DNA of 64,000 nucleotides from Lacrimispora amygdalina (GCF_900205965.1 NZ_OAOF01000007.1:124001-188000); one strand, 5' to 3'. Shown: positions 26,423 through 35,634, numbered from the stretch's first letter. Notes: generated by a model not told the origin, from the letters alone. Made by a program: numbers and translations.

Positions 26423-27934
26423 ATGATACGTGTAGCAAAAACTGAAAATGGGCTGGTAAGAGGAATCGAAGCAGCCGATCCCAGGATTACGGCGTTTAAG
26501 GGAATTCCCTTTGCAGCACCTCCTGTGGGGGAAAACAGATGGCGTGAGCCCAAACCATGTGAAAACTGGGAGGGAATCCGTGACTGCTTCCGGTTTGCAC
26601 CTATATCCATGCAGGGAGTGCCGGGGCTTAGTGATAATATCTATGACAGGGAATGGCATGTCGACCCGGACATAGCAATGAGCGAAGATTGTCTTTATCT
26701 GAATATATGGACCGGAGCAAAAAAAACGGATGAAAAGCGTCCTGTTCTGGTATGGTATTTTGGAGGCGGACTGCAATGCGGATATACCGCTGAGATGGAA
26801 TTTGACGGAGAGAGACTGGCGCGGAGAGGAATCATTGTTGTTTCCGTCAATTACCGGGTGAATTTGTTTGGATTTCTCTCTCATCCGGAGCTGACTGCCA
26901 GTCAGCCTGAGGCTCCCGCCAATTTCGGTCATCTGGACCAGCTGGAAGGTTTAAAATGGGTGATCAGAAATATTGAGGCATTTGGCGGCGATCCCCAGAA
27001 TATAACAATAGCCGGGCAATCAGCAGGCGGCGGCAGTGTAATGACACATTTAACCACACCGAGAAGTGAGGGGCTGTTTCAAAAAGCAATTGTGTTAAGC
27101 GGAGTTTTCTGTCAGCCATATGACAAAAATCCGGATCCCTTCAGCCATACACTGGCTGATGCAGAAAAAACAGGGGAAGATTTCTTTAAATTTATCGGAA
27201 TAAAAGACCTTGCCCAGGCCAGAGCCATGGACGGGAAAGAGTTGTATGAAAAGTATGTGGAATTTGGCGGTTTTATGGGGACGGTTATTGATGGACAGTT
27301 CTGTTTTGGCAATTCTTACCAGCGCTTTATGGAGAATAAAAGAGCAATGGTTCCGGTTATGGCGGGAAATACCTCCGACGAGTTTTTTGATTCCATTCAT
27401 GCGGACTCTGATGAGGAACTGAAGGAAAAGGTTAAAATGCTCTTTCCCGGACAGGAAGAAGAATTTCTTCGCCTGCTGGGAGATAACCCACGGGATTCGG
27501 AGGGAAATGCAGGCTCAGTGAGCAGCATTGAATTTGCTGTAAGAGGGCTGTTTCATCGGAATTATCAGCAAAATAATCCGGTTCCCTGTTATTATTATAC
27601 CTTTGATGCAGATATTCCTGGCTGGGATAATCCGGGGAACTTCCATTCCGTAGATTTATGGTTCTTTTTTGAGACACTGGCAAAATGCTGGAGGCCGTTT
27701 GAAGGGAAGCATTATGATCTGGCAAGACATATGGCTGATTACTGGGTGAATTTTGTAAAAACAGGTGATCCAAACGGAGAAGATGCAAATGGGAAGCCAA
27801 TGCCTGAGTGGCTGCCGTTTACAGAGGAAACCCCATTGGGAATGCTGTTTTCCACTGAAAAAACAGGTATGCAGGAACAAAAGGTACAGCCTGTCATGGA
27901 ATTTCTGTTAAACAGGCTGAAGGAGAAATTTTAA
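26423..27934 (+). CDS. type B carboxylesterase (acyl- or feruloyl-esterase candidate)
   Basis: A 503-residue alpha/beta hydrolase of the COesterase family. Motifs are FKGIPFAAPPVGENRW at the N-terminus, SEDCLYLNIW (87-96), the oxyanion loop FGGGLQCG (113-120) and the nucleophile elbow GQSAGGG with Ser200. The candidate acid and His lie in NTSDEFFDS and NFHSVDLWFFF. Residue 113 is Phe where HGGGF is common. There is no signal peptide, so it acts inside the cell on imported sugar esters. GGAGG lies 4-8 bases before ATG 26423; an upstream ATG at 26411 overlaps that site. It is operonic with the beta-helix and GH43 genes, and together these suggest an acylated hemicellulose or pectin fragment. 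Confidence 0.85.
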   Translation: MIRVAKTENGLVRGIEAADPRITAFKGIPFAAPPVGENRWREPKPCENWEGIRDCFRFAPISMQGVPGLSDNIYDREWHVDPDIAMSEDCLYLNIWTGAKKTDEKRPVLVWYFGGGLQCGYTAEMEFDGERLARRGIIVVSVNYRVNLFGFLSHPELTASQPEAPANFGHLDQLEGLKWVIRNIEAFGGDPQNITIAGQSAGGGSVMTHLTTPRSEGLFQKAIVLSGVFCQPYDKNPDPFSHTLADAEKTGEDFFKFIGIKDLAQARAMDGKELYEKYVEFGGFMGTVIDGQFCFGNSYQRFMENKRAMVPVMAGNTSDEFFDSIHADSDEELKEKVKMLFPGQEEEFLRLLGDNPRDSEGNAGSVSSIEFAVRGLFHRNYQQNNPVPCYYYTFDADIPGWDNPGNFHSVDLWFFFETLAKCWRPFEGKHYDLARHMADYWVNFVKTGDPNGEDANGKPMPEWLPFTEETPLGMLFSTEKTGMQEQKVQPVMEFLLNRLKEKF

Positions 27935-27966
27935 TTACAGCAGGTGACTGTCAGAATGGAGATAAG

Positions 27967-29352
27967 ATGAAAAAATATGCAATGAATCCATATCTCCCGT
28001 CCTGGGAATATATCCCTGACGGGGAACCTTATGTGTTTGGGGACAGAGTTTATGTCTATGGTTCCCATGATTTTTTTAATGGCTATGTTTTCTGTCTGGG
28101 GGATTATGTCTGCTGGTCTGCACCGGTTGATGATCTTGGAAACTGGCGGTATGAAGGTGTGATTTATCCGAAAACCAGTGACCCCATGAACAAAGAGGGG
28201 AAGATGTGTCTGTATGCACCGGATGTGGTTGTGGGATCAGACGGAAGATATTATCTTTACTATGTTCTTGACAAGGTACCGGTAGTATCGGTTGCAGTCT
28301 GTGATACCCCGGCAGGTACCTATGAGTTTTACGGTTATGTCAGGGATCAGAAAGGAGGACGCCTGGGAGAACGGCCGGGAGATCCGCCCCAGTTTGATCC
28401 GGGGGTTTTAAGAGAGGGGAACAAAGTTTATCTCTACTGTGGTTTCTGTGGTCCTGAGGATGCTGCGAGAAAAGGTGCTGTTATGACGGTGTTATCGGAT
28501 GATATGGTAACTGTTTTAGAGGATCCCGTTGTGATTGCGCCCAGTAAGCCATACAGCGCAGGAACTGGCTTTGAAGGACACGAATTTTTTGAGGCTCCTT
28601 CCATCAGAAAAAAGGGCAGTACCTATTATTTCATCTATTCCTCAGTAGCAATGCATGAGCTGTGCTATGCAGTCAGTGACAGTCCGGCAGGTGGATTTAC
28701 TTATGGAGGGGTTATAGTCAGCAATTGTGACGAGGGAATTGATACATATAAGCCGGCAGGAATGCATACGGCATTTGCAGCCAATAATCATGGAAGTCTG
28801 GTGGAGATTCTGGGGAAATGGTATATTTTCTATCACAGGCATACCAATGGAACCTGGTACAGCCGTCAGGGCTGTGCGGAGCCTGTTACCATTCTGGAGA
28901 ACGGGAAGATTTTGCAGGCGGAGATCACAACCGGTGGAATGGGAGGTGTTCTGCCGGGAAAAGGAGAATATGGCGCTTATCTGGCGTGTAATTTGTTTCA
29001 GACAGAACAAAAACCGGAAGTTCCCATCCCTAAGATCACACAGGATGGCAGAGATGGTGACGAAGAGCCGGGATATATTGCCAATATTACAGATGGAGTT
29101 ACTGCCGGATTTAAATATTTTGAATGTGAGGATGTCAGGCGTATCACGATTACTACAAGAGGTTATGCAGGCGGATATTTTGAAGTGAAAAATGCATGGG
29201 ACGGAAAAGTACTTGCTGAAATACAGATAAAGTACACCAATGTGTGGGAAAGCTACCTGGCTGATCTGGAGATGGAAAATGGGAAGCAGGCCATTTATCT
29301 GACTTACCGGGGAAACGGAAATGCCAGTTTATTATCCTTCTCGTTGGAGTAA
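27967..29352 (+). CDS. glycoside hydrolase family 43 enzyme with C-terminal carbohydrate-binding-like domain
   Basis: A 461-residue cytoplasmic enzyme. A five-bladed propeller (about 1-315) has the candidate base Asp18 (YIPDGEP), pKa-modulating Asp144 (QFDPGV) and general acid Glu209 (FFEAPSI). IFYHRHTNGTWYSRQ is the fourth/fifth-blade motif typical of GH43. The last 100 residues form a beta-sandwich resembling CBM6. Family members are mostly arabinofuranosidases or xylosidases. The start has GGAGATAAG about 7 bases upstream. It is the last gene of the LacI-regulated operon, ending at a terminator. Confidence 0.85.
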   Translation: MKKYAMNPYLPSWEYIPDGEPYVFGDRVYVYGSHDFFNGYVFCLGDYVCWSAPVDDLGNWRYEGVIYPKTSDPMNKEGKMCLYAPDVVVGSDGRYYLYYVLDKVPVVSVAVCDTPAGTYEFYGYVRDQKGGRLGERPGDPPQFDPGVLREGNKVYLYCGFCGPEDAARKGAVMTVLSDDMVTVLEDPVVIAPSKPYSAGTGFEGHEFFEAPSIRKKGSTYYFIYSSVAMHELCYAVSDSPAGGFTYGGVIVSNCDEGIDTYKPAGMHTAFAANNHGSLVEILGKWYIFYHRHTNGTWYSRQGCAEPVTILENGKILQAEITTGGMGGVLPGKGEYGAYLACNLFQTEQKPEVPIPKITQDGRDGDEEPGYIANITDGVTAGFKYFECEDVRRITITTRGYAGGYFEVKNAWDGKVLAEIQIKYTNVWESYLADLEMENGKQAIYLTYRGNGNASLLSFSLE

Positions 29353-29373
29353 ATGAGTCTTATAAGCTAAAAG

Positions 29374-29417
29374 AAAAACTGCTGCAGGCGGAGAAACACT
29401 CGTGTGCAGCAGTTTTT
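29374..29417 (+). terminator. strong intrinsic terminator at the end of the GH43 operon
   Basis: AAAAACTGCTGCA and TGCAGCAGTTTTT form a perfect 13-bp stem with an 18-base loop. The A-run and T-run make it bidirectional. Confidence 0.9.
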
Positions 29418-29499
29418 CTGCTGTAAAAATAATGATATCAAAACATTTATTAATAAGAAGGAACACCGGTTATAATAAATGGAATCAAGATAAGTGGAT

Positions 29500-30324
29500 T
29501 TAATGTTGTCTAACTGCAATATACTCACCGTATTTAACAGTTGTTTCTATTCCTTTTTTCATATTTTCTATTATACGTTTCTCCATTTGTATGATTCCGC
29601 TTTTAAGAAGAATTATAATTGTAGATCCTCCAAATTCAAAATATCCTTTTTCAGCGCCGCGTTCCGTATATATATGGTGATTGTGATTGTGAATTTTTCC
29701 GACAATAAGCGCTCCGATTTCCATTTGTACAACAGTATCAAAGTTCTTCGTATTAATAATCGTATATTCCCTTGAATTCTGAATATAGACAGGGTAGGTA
29801 TTTAAAGCTATGGGCCGCACGCAGTGAAGAATGCCCGGTATCGACGCCTGTTTCACTGCCAGACCATTATCTATATAGCAGTATCTATGATAATTATGAG
29901 GAGCCAGACGAAAGATCAGACAGGTGCCATCCTGATATTCAGCTGCTAATTTCTGATTTTGAAGTAATTGTTCGATGGAATAGCATATATTCTTAATCCG
30001 GAAAGTTATATCGGGCTGAATGGGATAAACGCTGAGGAAGCCGTCGCACGGGCTGATTAACTTGAAATCCGCCTGCTCAATATCCTGTTGCTGAATGTTT
30101 CTCTTTCTGGTAAAAAATTTATTAAAGCTGGTGTAATTCTGACTTTCACAGGATTCTGACGGTATATGATATTTTTTGATATACAGTGGAACCATCCATC
30201 TGGATGCGGGTGAATTTAAATAGCTGGCTGTCATTCTGGAAAAACCAGGCTGTATCAGCAATTTGAGAAAACAACGTCCCAATGCTGTTTCATAAAGAAA
30301 TCGTATATAGAATGATTCTTTCAT
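29500..30324 (-). CDS. psd: phosphatidylserine decarboxylase
   Basis: A 274-residue enzyme that converts phosphatidylserine to phosphatidylethanolamine at the membrane. SPCDGFLSVYPI (about 91-102) is the conserved substrate region, LAPHNYHRY the catalytic His motif, HCVRPIALN the following conserved block, and FEFGGSTIII holds the Gly-Ser self-cleavage site that generates the pyruvoyl group. The length fits type I bacterial enzymes. It overlaps the phosphatidylserine synthase gene by 4 bases, so the two steps are coupled. Confidence 0.9.
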   Translation of the reverse strand: MKESFYIRFLYETALGRCFLKLLIQPGFSRMTASYLNSPASRWMVPLYIKKYHIPSESCESQNYTSFNKFFTRKRNIQQQDIEQADFKLISPCDGFLSVYPIQPDITFRIKNICYSIEQLLQNQKLAAEYQDGTCLIFRLAPHNYHRYCYIDNGLAVKQASIPGILHCVRPIALNTYPVYIQNSREYTIINTKNFDTVVQMEIGALIVGKIHNHNHHIYTERGAEKGYFEFGGSTIIILLKSGIIQMEKRIIENMKKGIETTVKYGEYIAVRQH

Positions 30325-30953
30325 CCTGGTACCTCCAGCAGTATATTTATAATTACAATGATACCTGCAGCAATTAATCCAATTTTGCCCTTTATCTCTG
30401 GTTTTTTTATTTTAACAGGGGAAATAAATAAAACAGCCATGATAAACAACAGAGCTGTAAAGATACCGGGTGTCAGCCCGGACCATATTTTTTGAAGTAT
30501 ATACACTGCCGGAAGAATCAGAGATATACTGGTGACAGGAAGCCCATCATATTCAATTCGTGTTTCCGTACAGGAGTTTTGGCGCTTTTCTTCCACAACG
30601 TTAAAATATGCCAGACGAATCAAAGCGCACAATGTATATGTACAGGAGGCAAGCATGTTTAAAAAGCTTCCGGGATGAATAAAATATACAAATAATGCAG
30701 GCAGGATTCCAAAAGCGATTAAATCACTAAGGGAATCTATCTGAATACCGAATTGTTTCTCCATTTGGTTTCGCTGTTTTGTTGCGGCGATGCTGCCGTC
30801 AAACATATCACAAAGGCCGGAAATCATGAGGCATAGGATTGCTGGCTTTGGGATACTGTTTATTAAAAAAATTATTCCTAGGAATGCAATCAGCATTCCT
30901 GAATACGTCAATATAACAGTATAGTTATAAAATCCTAACAGATGTTTGTTCAT
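30321..30953 (-). CDS. pssA: CDP-diacylglycerol-serine O-phosphatidyltransferase (phosphatidylserine synthase)
   Basis: A 210-residue membrane enzyme of the CDP-alcohol phosphatidyltransferase family. The motif DMFDGSIAATKQRN...EKQFGIQIDSLSD matches D-G-x2-A with two further Asp residues for metal binding and is closest to PssA. It has about six membrane segments. ATG 30953 follows GAGAGGGA; an in-frame ATG at 30974 touches the upstream gene's stop. It makes phosphatidylserine for the decarboxylase encoded next. Confidence 0.9.
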   Translation of the reverse strand: MNKHLLGFYNYTVILTYSGMLIAFLGIIFLINSIPKPAILCLMISGLCDMFDGSIAATKQRNQMEKQFGIQIDSLSDLIAFGILPALFVYFIHPGSFLNMLASCTYTLCALIRLAYFNVVEEKRQNSCTETRIEYDGLPVTSISLILPAVYILQKIWSGLTPGIFTALLFIMAVLFISPVKIKKPEIKGKIGLIAAGIIVIINILLEVPG

Positions 30954-30974
30954 AAGATTCCCTCTCCATTCCAT

Positions 30975-31580
30975 TTATAAGATTTTTGCAAAAATCAGGC
31001 TGTAGGCCAGAATACACCAGGGTTTGGCTAAAATGATAATCCAGATAAATTTTTTTGAACTTATATTGGTCAGCCCGGAAAAATAGCAGAGAAAATCATC
31101 TGGGAACAGCGGTAGGAGGATTGAGGCGAATAAAAGAATGGTAAAACGCTTGCTGTCACCAAACCTGGCGGACCATTTTTCATATTGTTTATTTGTAAAC
31201 AAGGCCTTGACCAGACCGATGCCGTATTGTCTCGCCAGAAAAAAGGCAATAATGGAGCCGATGCTGATTCCAATGTAGTTATACCAAAAACCGCCGAAGG
31301 AGCCAAAGAGGAGTGCGCCGACTGCACAACCCAAAAAACCCGGAAGAACCGGTAGCACTACCTGAGCCGCCTGCAATAATATCAGTACTGCAGGAGCCAT
31401 AATTCCAAATCCTTTTATAAAATTCCTGAGAGAATCAAGGGAATGAAATTGTCCCTGTGCATATGCGTTTATAAAGAAAAGTAAAACAGCGGTCAACAGC
31501 AGTAGAAACCCTGCAGTTGCTATCTTTTTCCTTTTTGTCATAAAGTCGTATTTAAAGTTATTTATCATATTTGAATTCAT
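30975..31580 (-). CDS. TVP38/TMEM64 (DedA-superfamily) membrane protein
   Basis: A 201-residue protein with five or six membrane segments. The family core, PVLPGFLGCAVGALLFGSFGGF...GSIIAFFLARQYG, carries the G-x3-R/FLAR motif and LFASILLPLFPDDFLCYFSG follows. Members are thought to be phospholipid scramblases or flippases. ATG 31580 is preceded by GTGAGG; an upstream start would add 23 residues. Being first in a tight operon with PssA and Psd, it plausibly distributes the new phospholipid. The operon is divergent from the OmpR-type regulator at 31765. Confidence 0.85.
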   Translation of the reverse strand: MNSNMINNFKYDFMTKRKKIATAGFLLLLTAVLLFFINAYAQGQFHSLDSLRNFIKGFGIMAPAVLILLQAAQVVLPVLPGFLGCAVGALLFGSFGGFWYNYIGISIGSIIAFFLARQYGIGLVKALFTNKQYEKWSARFGDSKRFTILLFASILLPLFPDDFLCYFSGLTNISSKKFIWIIILAKPWCILAYSLIFAKIL

Positions 31581-31764
31581 TCTATCCTCACTCCATTGTA
31601 AATATTGTTGCATGGAAATATTAATCATTTCTGAACTGATTCTTAACAATTCTGAAGCGTATCAAGTAGACGGAAAGTAAAATTATAGATCTTCAGAAAA
31701 TTTAAGAATTATTTAGCAGATTTTTATGATAAAAAAAGTATAATGAAAGTGGTGGTGATAAAAT

Positions 31765-32466
31765 ATGATTAGCGGAAATATTTTAATGGTGGAAGATGAC
31801 CCGGATATCAGGGAAGGCGTAAGAGTACTGCTGGGGAGTGAAGGATATACGGTTACGGAGGCAGAATCAGGAAACAAAGCATTGGATATGCTCAATGAGG
31901 AATACGACCTGATTATTTTAGACATTATGATGCCGGGAATATCGGGAATCCGGACATGCGAGGAAATCCGAAAAATTTCCAATGTTCCTATCCTTTTTTT
32001 AACAGCAAAAGCCAGAGAGTCGGATAAATTGTTGGGATTAATGGCAGGAGGAGATGATTATCTGCCCAAACCATTTTCTTATGCAGAACTTTTGGGAAGA
32101 GTTAAGGCATTGCTGCGCAGGTATCATGTATATCAGGGGAAAAACCATGAAAAAACAGAAGAATTATCTTTTGTGGAATGGAAGGGAATACGTGTTTCCA
32201 CTGCTTATAATGAAGTATTAATTGAAGGACAAAATGTGGAACTTTCAGAGATTGAATATCAGATTTTAAAACTGTTGGTGCAGTATCCAAACAAAATATT
32301 TTCTGCCCAGAATATATATGAGAGTGTGTGGAAGGAACCGTATTTTTACGGCTCCAACAATACCATTATGGTGCATATAAGAAAGCTAAGACTGAAAATC
32401 GAGAAAAATCCTCAGGAACCGAAACGGATTTGTACCGTGTGGGGAAAGGGGTATCGGATTGGGTAA
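31765..32466 (+). CDS. OmpR-family response regulator
   Basis: A 233-residue protein. The receiver has Glu10/Asp11/Asp12, the phospho-acceptor Asp53 (LILDIMMPG) and the Lys of LPKPFSYAEL. The DNA-binding winged helix (about 135-230) contains LSEIEYQILKLL...NNTIMVHIRKLRLKIE, as in VanR-like regulators. GGTGGTGAT precedes the start. A TATAAT lies at 31739-31744 without a clear -35. It overlaps the kinase gene by 8 bases. Being divergent from the phospholipid operon, it could regulate it, but only position supports this. Confidence 0.9.
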   Translation: MISGNILMVEDDPDIREGVRVLLGSEGYTVTEAESGNKALDMLNEEYDLIILDIMMPGISGIRTCEEIRKISNVPILFLTAKARESDKLLGLMAGGDDYLPKPFSYAELLGRVKALLRRYHVYQGKNHEKTEELSFVEWKGIRVSTAYNEVLIEGQNVELSEIEYQILKLLVQYPNKIFSAQNIYESVWKEPYFYGSNNTIMVHIRKLRLKIEKNPQEPKRICTVWGKGYRIG

Positions 32467-33796
32467 AATTTGGATATCTGCAAAAGAAAAAGTGTGCTGT
32501 TTTGTAAAAAGTCTTGTTGGAGAACTGGTTCTTCTGCTTTTTGTAAGCGCAGCTGCCGCATGCCTCCTTTTCTTCATACTGAATATAGCTATGGGAGCAG
32601 TTATTAATTGTTTTTTTACAAATACATCTTACCTTGAAAGTGTAGAATTAAAAACTGTTCAGAAATTGCAGGATTATGTGATACAAAATAATCTTAGACC
32701 TTCTGACAGCCGTAAATTATCAGAATGGGTGAAAAATCAATCTGTGATATATATGGAAATATATCGGAACGATACTTTGTTATATGTATCAGATCTGTTA
32801 GGTGACGAAGATGATTATAATGAAATGGAAGTTCCCTATTACAGAGATAGTTATTATCAGCTCATATTTGCGGATGGAAAAGCAGAGGTCTTTTTACAGG
32901 GTGCTTTTGCTTATCGGTACCATATGTATGCTCTTGTTACGGAACTTTTAATCAGTTTTCTTGTATTTATGATATTATTTATTCTGGGAGTCAGAAAGCG
33001 GATATATTATATCCAGATCCTTCAGAATGAGGTTGGTATTATGCAGGGCGGTTGTCTGGAACATCCGGTTACTGTGACAGGTGAAGATGAGTTGGCAGGA
33101 CTTGCAGATGACTTAAATCAGCTCAGGCTTTCACTTATGTATAATTTTGAAAAAGAGAATGAACTTCGGCAGGCAAATCAGAATCTGATCATAGGCGTTG
33201 CCCATGATTTGAGAACTCCGCTTACTGCGTTGACCATGTATGTGCAGATACTTATGACTGATGTCTGTAAGGATAAAAATATGAATCAGTATTATCTGGA
33301 TAAAGTTATGCTGAAAGCAGTGCAGATGAAGGAATTATCAGACCGCCTGTTTGAATACTGTCAGGTCATGGATAAAAGCAAAGAAGAAAATCTGGAAGAA
33401 ACCAGGACATTCCAAAGTGTATTCAGTGATTATTTATCAGAGATGGTATTGTTTCTGGAAAGTCAGGGATTACATACAGTGACTGAGTTGGATTGGAAGA
33501 AAGCTGCTGTTGTAGTCAGAATGGATTATATAGCGCGAATTATAGATAATTTAAGCATGAATCTTGTACGCTATGCCAGTCGTGAAAAGATGATCAGGAT
33601 CCGCACTGTTTATGAGAATAATGCAACTGGAATAGAAATCTGTAACACCATACGGCATCAGCAAGAGCCTATGGAATCTTCAAAAATCGGCATGGAAAAT
33701 GTGCGCTATATGATGGAAGCAATGAATGGAGAATGCCTGGAAGAAATAGATGAAGAAATATACAGGCTTCGGCTTCTGTTTCCATACCAATTGTAG
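32459..33796 (+). CDS. sensor histidine kinase with atypical ATP-binding domain
   Basis: A 445-residue two-helix sensor: TM1 at about 21-48, an extracellular loop of about 100 residues, TM2 at about 162-180. HAMP-like coils and the H-box GVAHDLRTPLTALTM follow. The N-box is IIDNLSMNLVRYAS. The usual DxGxG box is missing; ICNTIRHQQ stands in its place, and only a G-x-x-N helix, KIGMENVRYMMEAMNGE, follows. The C-terminus ends after RLRLLFP. It overlaps the response regulator by 8 bases, so the pair is clear. Whether it retains kinase activity is open. Confidence 0.85.
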   Translation: MGKIWISAKEKVCCFVKSLVGELVLLLFVSAAAACLLFFILNIAMGAVINCFFTNTSYLESVELKTVQKLQDYVIQNNLRPSDSRKLSEWVKNQSVIYMEIYRNDTLLYVSDLLGDEDDYNEMEVPYYRDSYYQLIFADGKAEVFLQGAFAYRYHMYALVTELLISFLVFMILFILGVRKRIYYIQILQNEVGIMQGGCLEHPVTVTGEDELAGLADDLNQLRLSLMYNFEKENELRQANQNLIIGVAHDLRTPLTALTMYVQILMTDVCKDKNMNQYYLDKVMLKAVQMKELSDRLFEYCQVMDKSKEENLEETRTFQSVFSDYLSEMVLFLESQGLHTVTELDWKKAAVVVRMDYIARIIDNLSMNLVRYASREKMIRIRTVYENNATGIEICNTIRHQQEPMESSKIGMENVRYMMEAMNGECLEEIDEEIYRLRLLFPYQL

Positions 33797-33939
33797 GAGA
33801 GTAAGAAGGACACATTTTTGTTCCTGAGATAAGTTCAGAATTGTTAAGATATGAATCACAAATAATTAAGGAAAGACTGATAGAATGTGAATTATCAAAG
33901 CAAAAGAACTTTGACAAAACATAAAACAGGAGGATAATA

Positions 33940-34254
33940 ATGAAACAATTATTAACAAAAATGGGAGTTTTTTTGATGGTTGCAGTGATGTCGGTATCAA
34001 TAGCAGCATGTGGTAATCAGGATAAGAAAGCGGATGGGAAAAAGCAGCCTGAGACAACCCTCTCTTCAAAGGTTACAAAAGAAAAGAAAAAGGCTCCAAA
34101 ACCGAAGAAGGAAACAAGTGCTGCAGTGAAGAAGGAAACAAGTGCTGCAGTGAAGAAGGAAGAGAAGGAAACAACACAGGCCGTTAAGAAAACCGAGCCG
34201 GCTAAAAGTGCAGATAATAAAAAGACAGATATGAGCACTACTAAAAAAAAATAA
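33940..34254 (+). CDS. small lysine-rich lipoprotein
   Basis: A 104-residue lipoprotein. The signal peptide ends in the lipobox SIAAC (Cys25). The rest is an extended Lys/Thr/Glu/Ala-rich polycation with two exact repeats KKETSAAV and a third partial copy, caused by a 24-base tandem DNA repeat. No folded domain is apparent. ACAGGAGGAT lies 8 bases before the start. It could bind anionic polymers such as teichoic acid or DNA, or act as a spacer; this is inferred from charge. It follows the two-component genes after about 140 bases and precedes an SGNH hydrolase. Confidence 0.75.
   Translation: MKQLLTKMGVFLMVAVMSVSIAACGNQDKKADGKKQPETTLSSKVTKEKKKAPKPKKETSAAVKKETSAAVKKEEKETTQAVKKTEPAKSADNKKTDMSTTKKK
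34104..34151 (+). repeat. 24-base tandem repeat in the lipoprotein gene
   Basis: Two exact copies of GAAGAAGGAAACAAGTGCTG plus CAGT, followed by a 10-base partial copy. The unit keeps the reading frame and duplicates KKETSAAV, so its copy number could vary between strains. Confidence 0.85.
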
Positions 34255-34274
34255 AAAAGTATCTGAAAGATTTT

Positions 34275-34311
34275 AAGCAGGCAGAATTCTGATAGAGGAA
34301 GCTGCCTGTTT
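34275..34311 (+). terminator. weak terminator after the lipoprotein gene
   Basis: AAGCAGGCAG and CTGCCTGTTT pair over 10 bp (one G-U) with a 17-base loop and only a short T-run. Confidence 0.4.
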
Positions 34312-34338
34312 AAGACGTTAAAGAAAAGTGGAGTCACA

Positions 34339-35313
34339 ATGAGAAAATTTGGAAGAATAATTGGATTTTGGGGAATTTTTCTCCTTTTGTTAATTCAGAG
34401 TTCTTATTTGTTTATGCCTAAAAAAAATACTGTGGAAGATGGAATGGCAGACAGAGACATTCATGCAAATGGCGTGATGGAAGAACCTTCCAATACTCTG
34501 GATGTGATTGTTGTGGGCGATAGTGAAGGATTCTCAGCAATTTCTCCAATGGTGATGTGGAAAGAGCATGGTATAACATCCTTTGTCTGCAGCCAGTCGG
34601 GACAACGCTCTGTAGAAGCATATTATATGCTTAAAAAAGCATTAAAACGCCAAAATCCCAAACTGGTAATTCTTGAAACGGATTTATTCTATCATCACCG
34701 GGATTTACAAACAGAATTAACTCATGCACTTGAAAAAACCTCCCAGTACTATCTGCCGGTTTTCCGGTATCATGACAGGTGGAAAAAGCTGACAGCCCGG
34801 GACTGGAAACAGGAGTGGGACTTCAGCAAGACAGATTGTATGAAAGGATTTCTTCCCAGTAAAAAGATTGCGGCTTATAAAGGAGGCGAATACATGAACA
34901 AATCAGATGGAAGAGAGCCCCTTAACCATACAGTAACCTTCTGGACAGACAAAATCGTAAAGCTGTGCAGGGATAAGCGCATTAACCTTCTGTTAGTTGG
35001 AGTCACAGCGCCTAAAAACTGGGACTATAGCCGTCATAATACAGTGAATGATTATGCCCTCAAAAATAAAATTCCCTATCTGGATCTAAATCTTTTTACG
35101 AAGGAATTAAAGATGGACTGGAGCAGAGACAGCAGAGATGAAGGGGATCACTTAAATACCAGCGGAGCCGAAAAGGTAAGCCGGTATCTGGGCAGTTATC
35201 TGGCTGCACATTATAACCTGACGGATCACCGCAGTGAATTAAAGTACAGGGAGTGGAACAAAGAACTGGGGCAATACCTGATTAATCTATCAGGTAAGGG
35301 AACTTCCAGCTAA
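34339..35313 (+). CDS. membrane-anchored SGNH-type hydrolase/acetyltransferase-like protein
   Basis: A 324-residue protein with an N-terminal membrane helix (about 7-25) and an extracellular domain. VIVVGDSEGFSAISP (57-70) is block I of SGNH hydrolases with nucleophile Ser62. DEGDHLNTSGAEKV near 267-280 supplies the C-terminal acid/His pair with the HLN sequence common in DltD- and DHHW-like cell-envelope proteins. LVILETDLFYHH is another conserved block of that group. Start: GTGGAG about 10 bases upstream. It probably modifies cell-surface polymers by O-acylation or deacylation; the substrate is unknown. It follows the two-component system and lipoprotein in the same direction. Confidence 0.7.
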   Translation: MRKFGRIIGFWGIFLLLLIQSSYLFMPKKNTVEDGMADRDIHANGVMEEPSNTLDVIVVGDSEGFSAISPMVMWKEHGITSFVCSQSGQRSVEAYYMLKKALKRQNPKLVILETDLFYHHRDLQTELTHALEKTSQYYLPVFRYHDRWKKLTARDWKQEWDFSKTDCMKGFLPSKKIAAYKGGEYMNKSDGREPLNHTVTFWTDKIVKLCRDKRINLLLVGVTAPKNWDYSRHNTVNDYALKNKIPYLDLNLFTKELKMDWSRDSRDEGDHLNTSGAEKVSRYLGSYLAAHYNLTDHRSELKYREWNKELGQYLINLSGKGTSS

Positions 35314-35359
35314 TAGACCTATTTCTCAGGGTTATCCGGCATTTGTGTTCCCCTTTCTA

Positions 35360-35632
35360 TTATTCAGACTCAGGCTTCCAGTACCGCGAGCCATCTGTTT
35401 CGCGGCACAGAAGCCCTTTGTCTATCAGTTCTCTTCTGAGCAGGAAATAATCTCCGAATGTATGCCATTCATCACAGATAGAGTTTACTTCTTTCTCAGT
35501 ATAGCTGCGTCCTGGGTGGAATTTTTCAGCCAGATAGCAGAGTATTTCTGTTCTTAAACGGTTCTTTTGAGATAATTGTGTAATCTTTCCGGAATCATCA
35601 AGAAAGTTACTGATATCAATGGTGCGTTCCAT
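35360..35632 (-). CDS. DUF2087-family small protein
   Basis: A 90-residue protein matching the DUF2087 pattern: a helix-rich fold with ILCYLAEKFHPGRSYTEKEVN and LLRRELIDKGLLCRETDGSRYWKPE. The second block looks like a winged helix, so nucleic-acid binding is likely. ATG 35632 has GGGGGA about 7 bases upstream; the longer start at 35668 lies inside the GIY-YIG gene. It is the second gene of a two-gene minus-strand operon. Confidence 0.8.
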   Translation of the reverse strand: MERTIDISNFLDDSGKITQLSQKNRLRTEILCYLAEKFHPGRSYTEKEVNSICDEWHTFGDYFLLRRELIDKGLLCRETDGSRYWKPESE

Positions 35633-35634
35633 GT

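Noticed and set aside
34104..34161. Short direct repeats as a CRISPR array
   Set aside because: The repeats are contiguous, in frame and encode a lipoprotein; there are no spacers.
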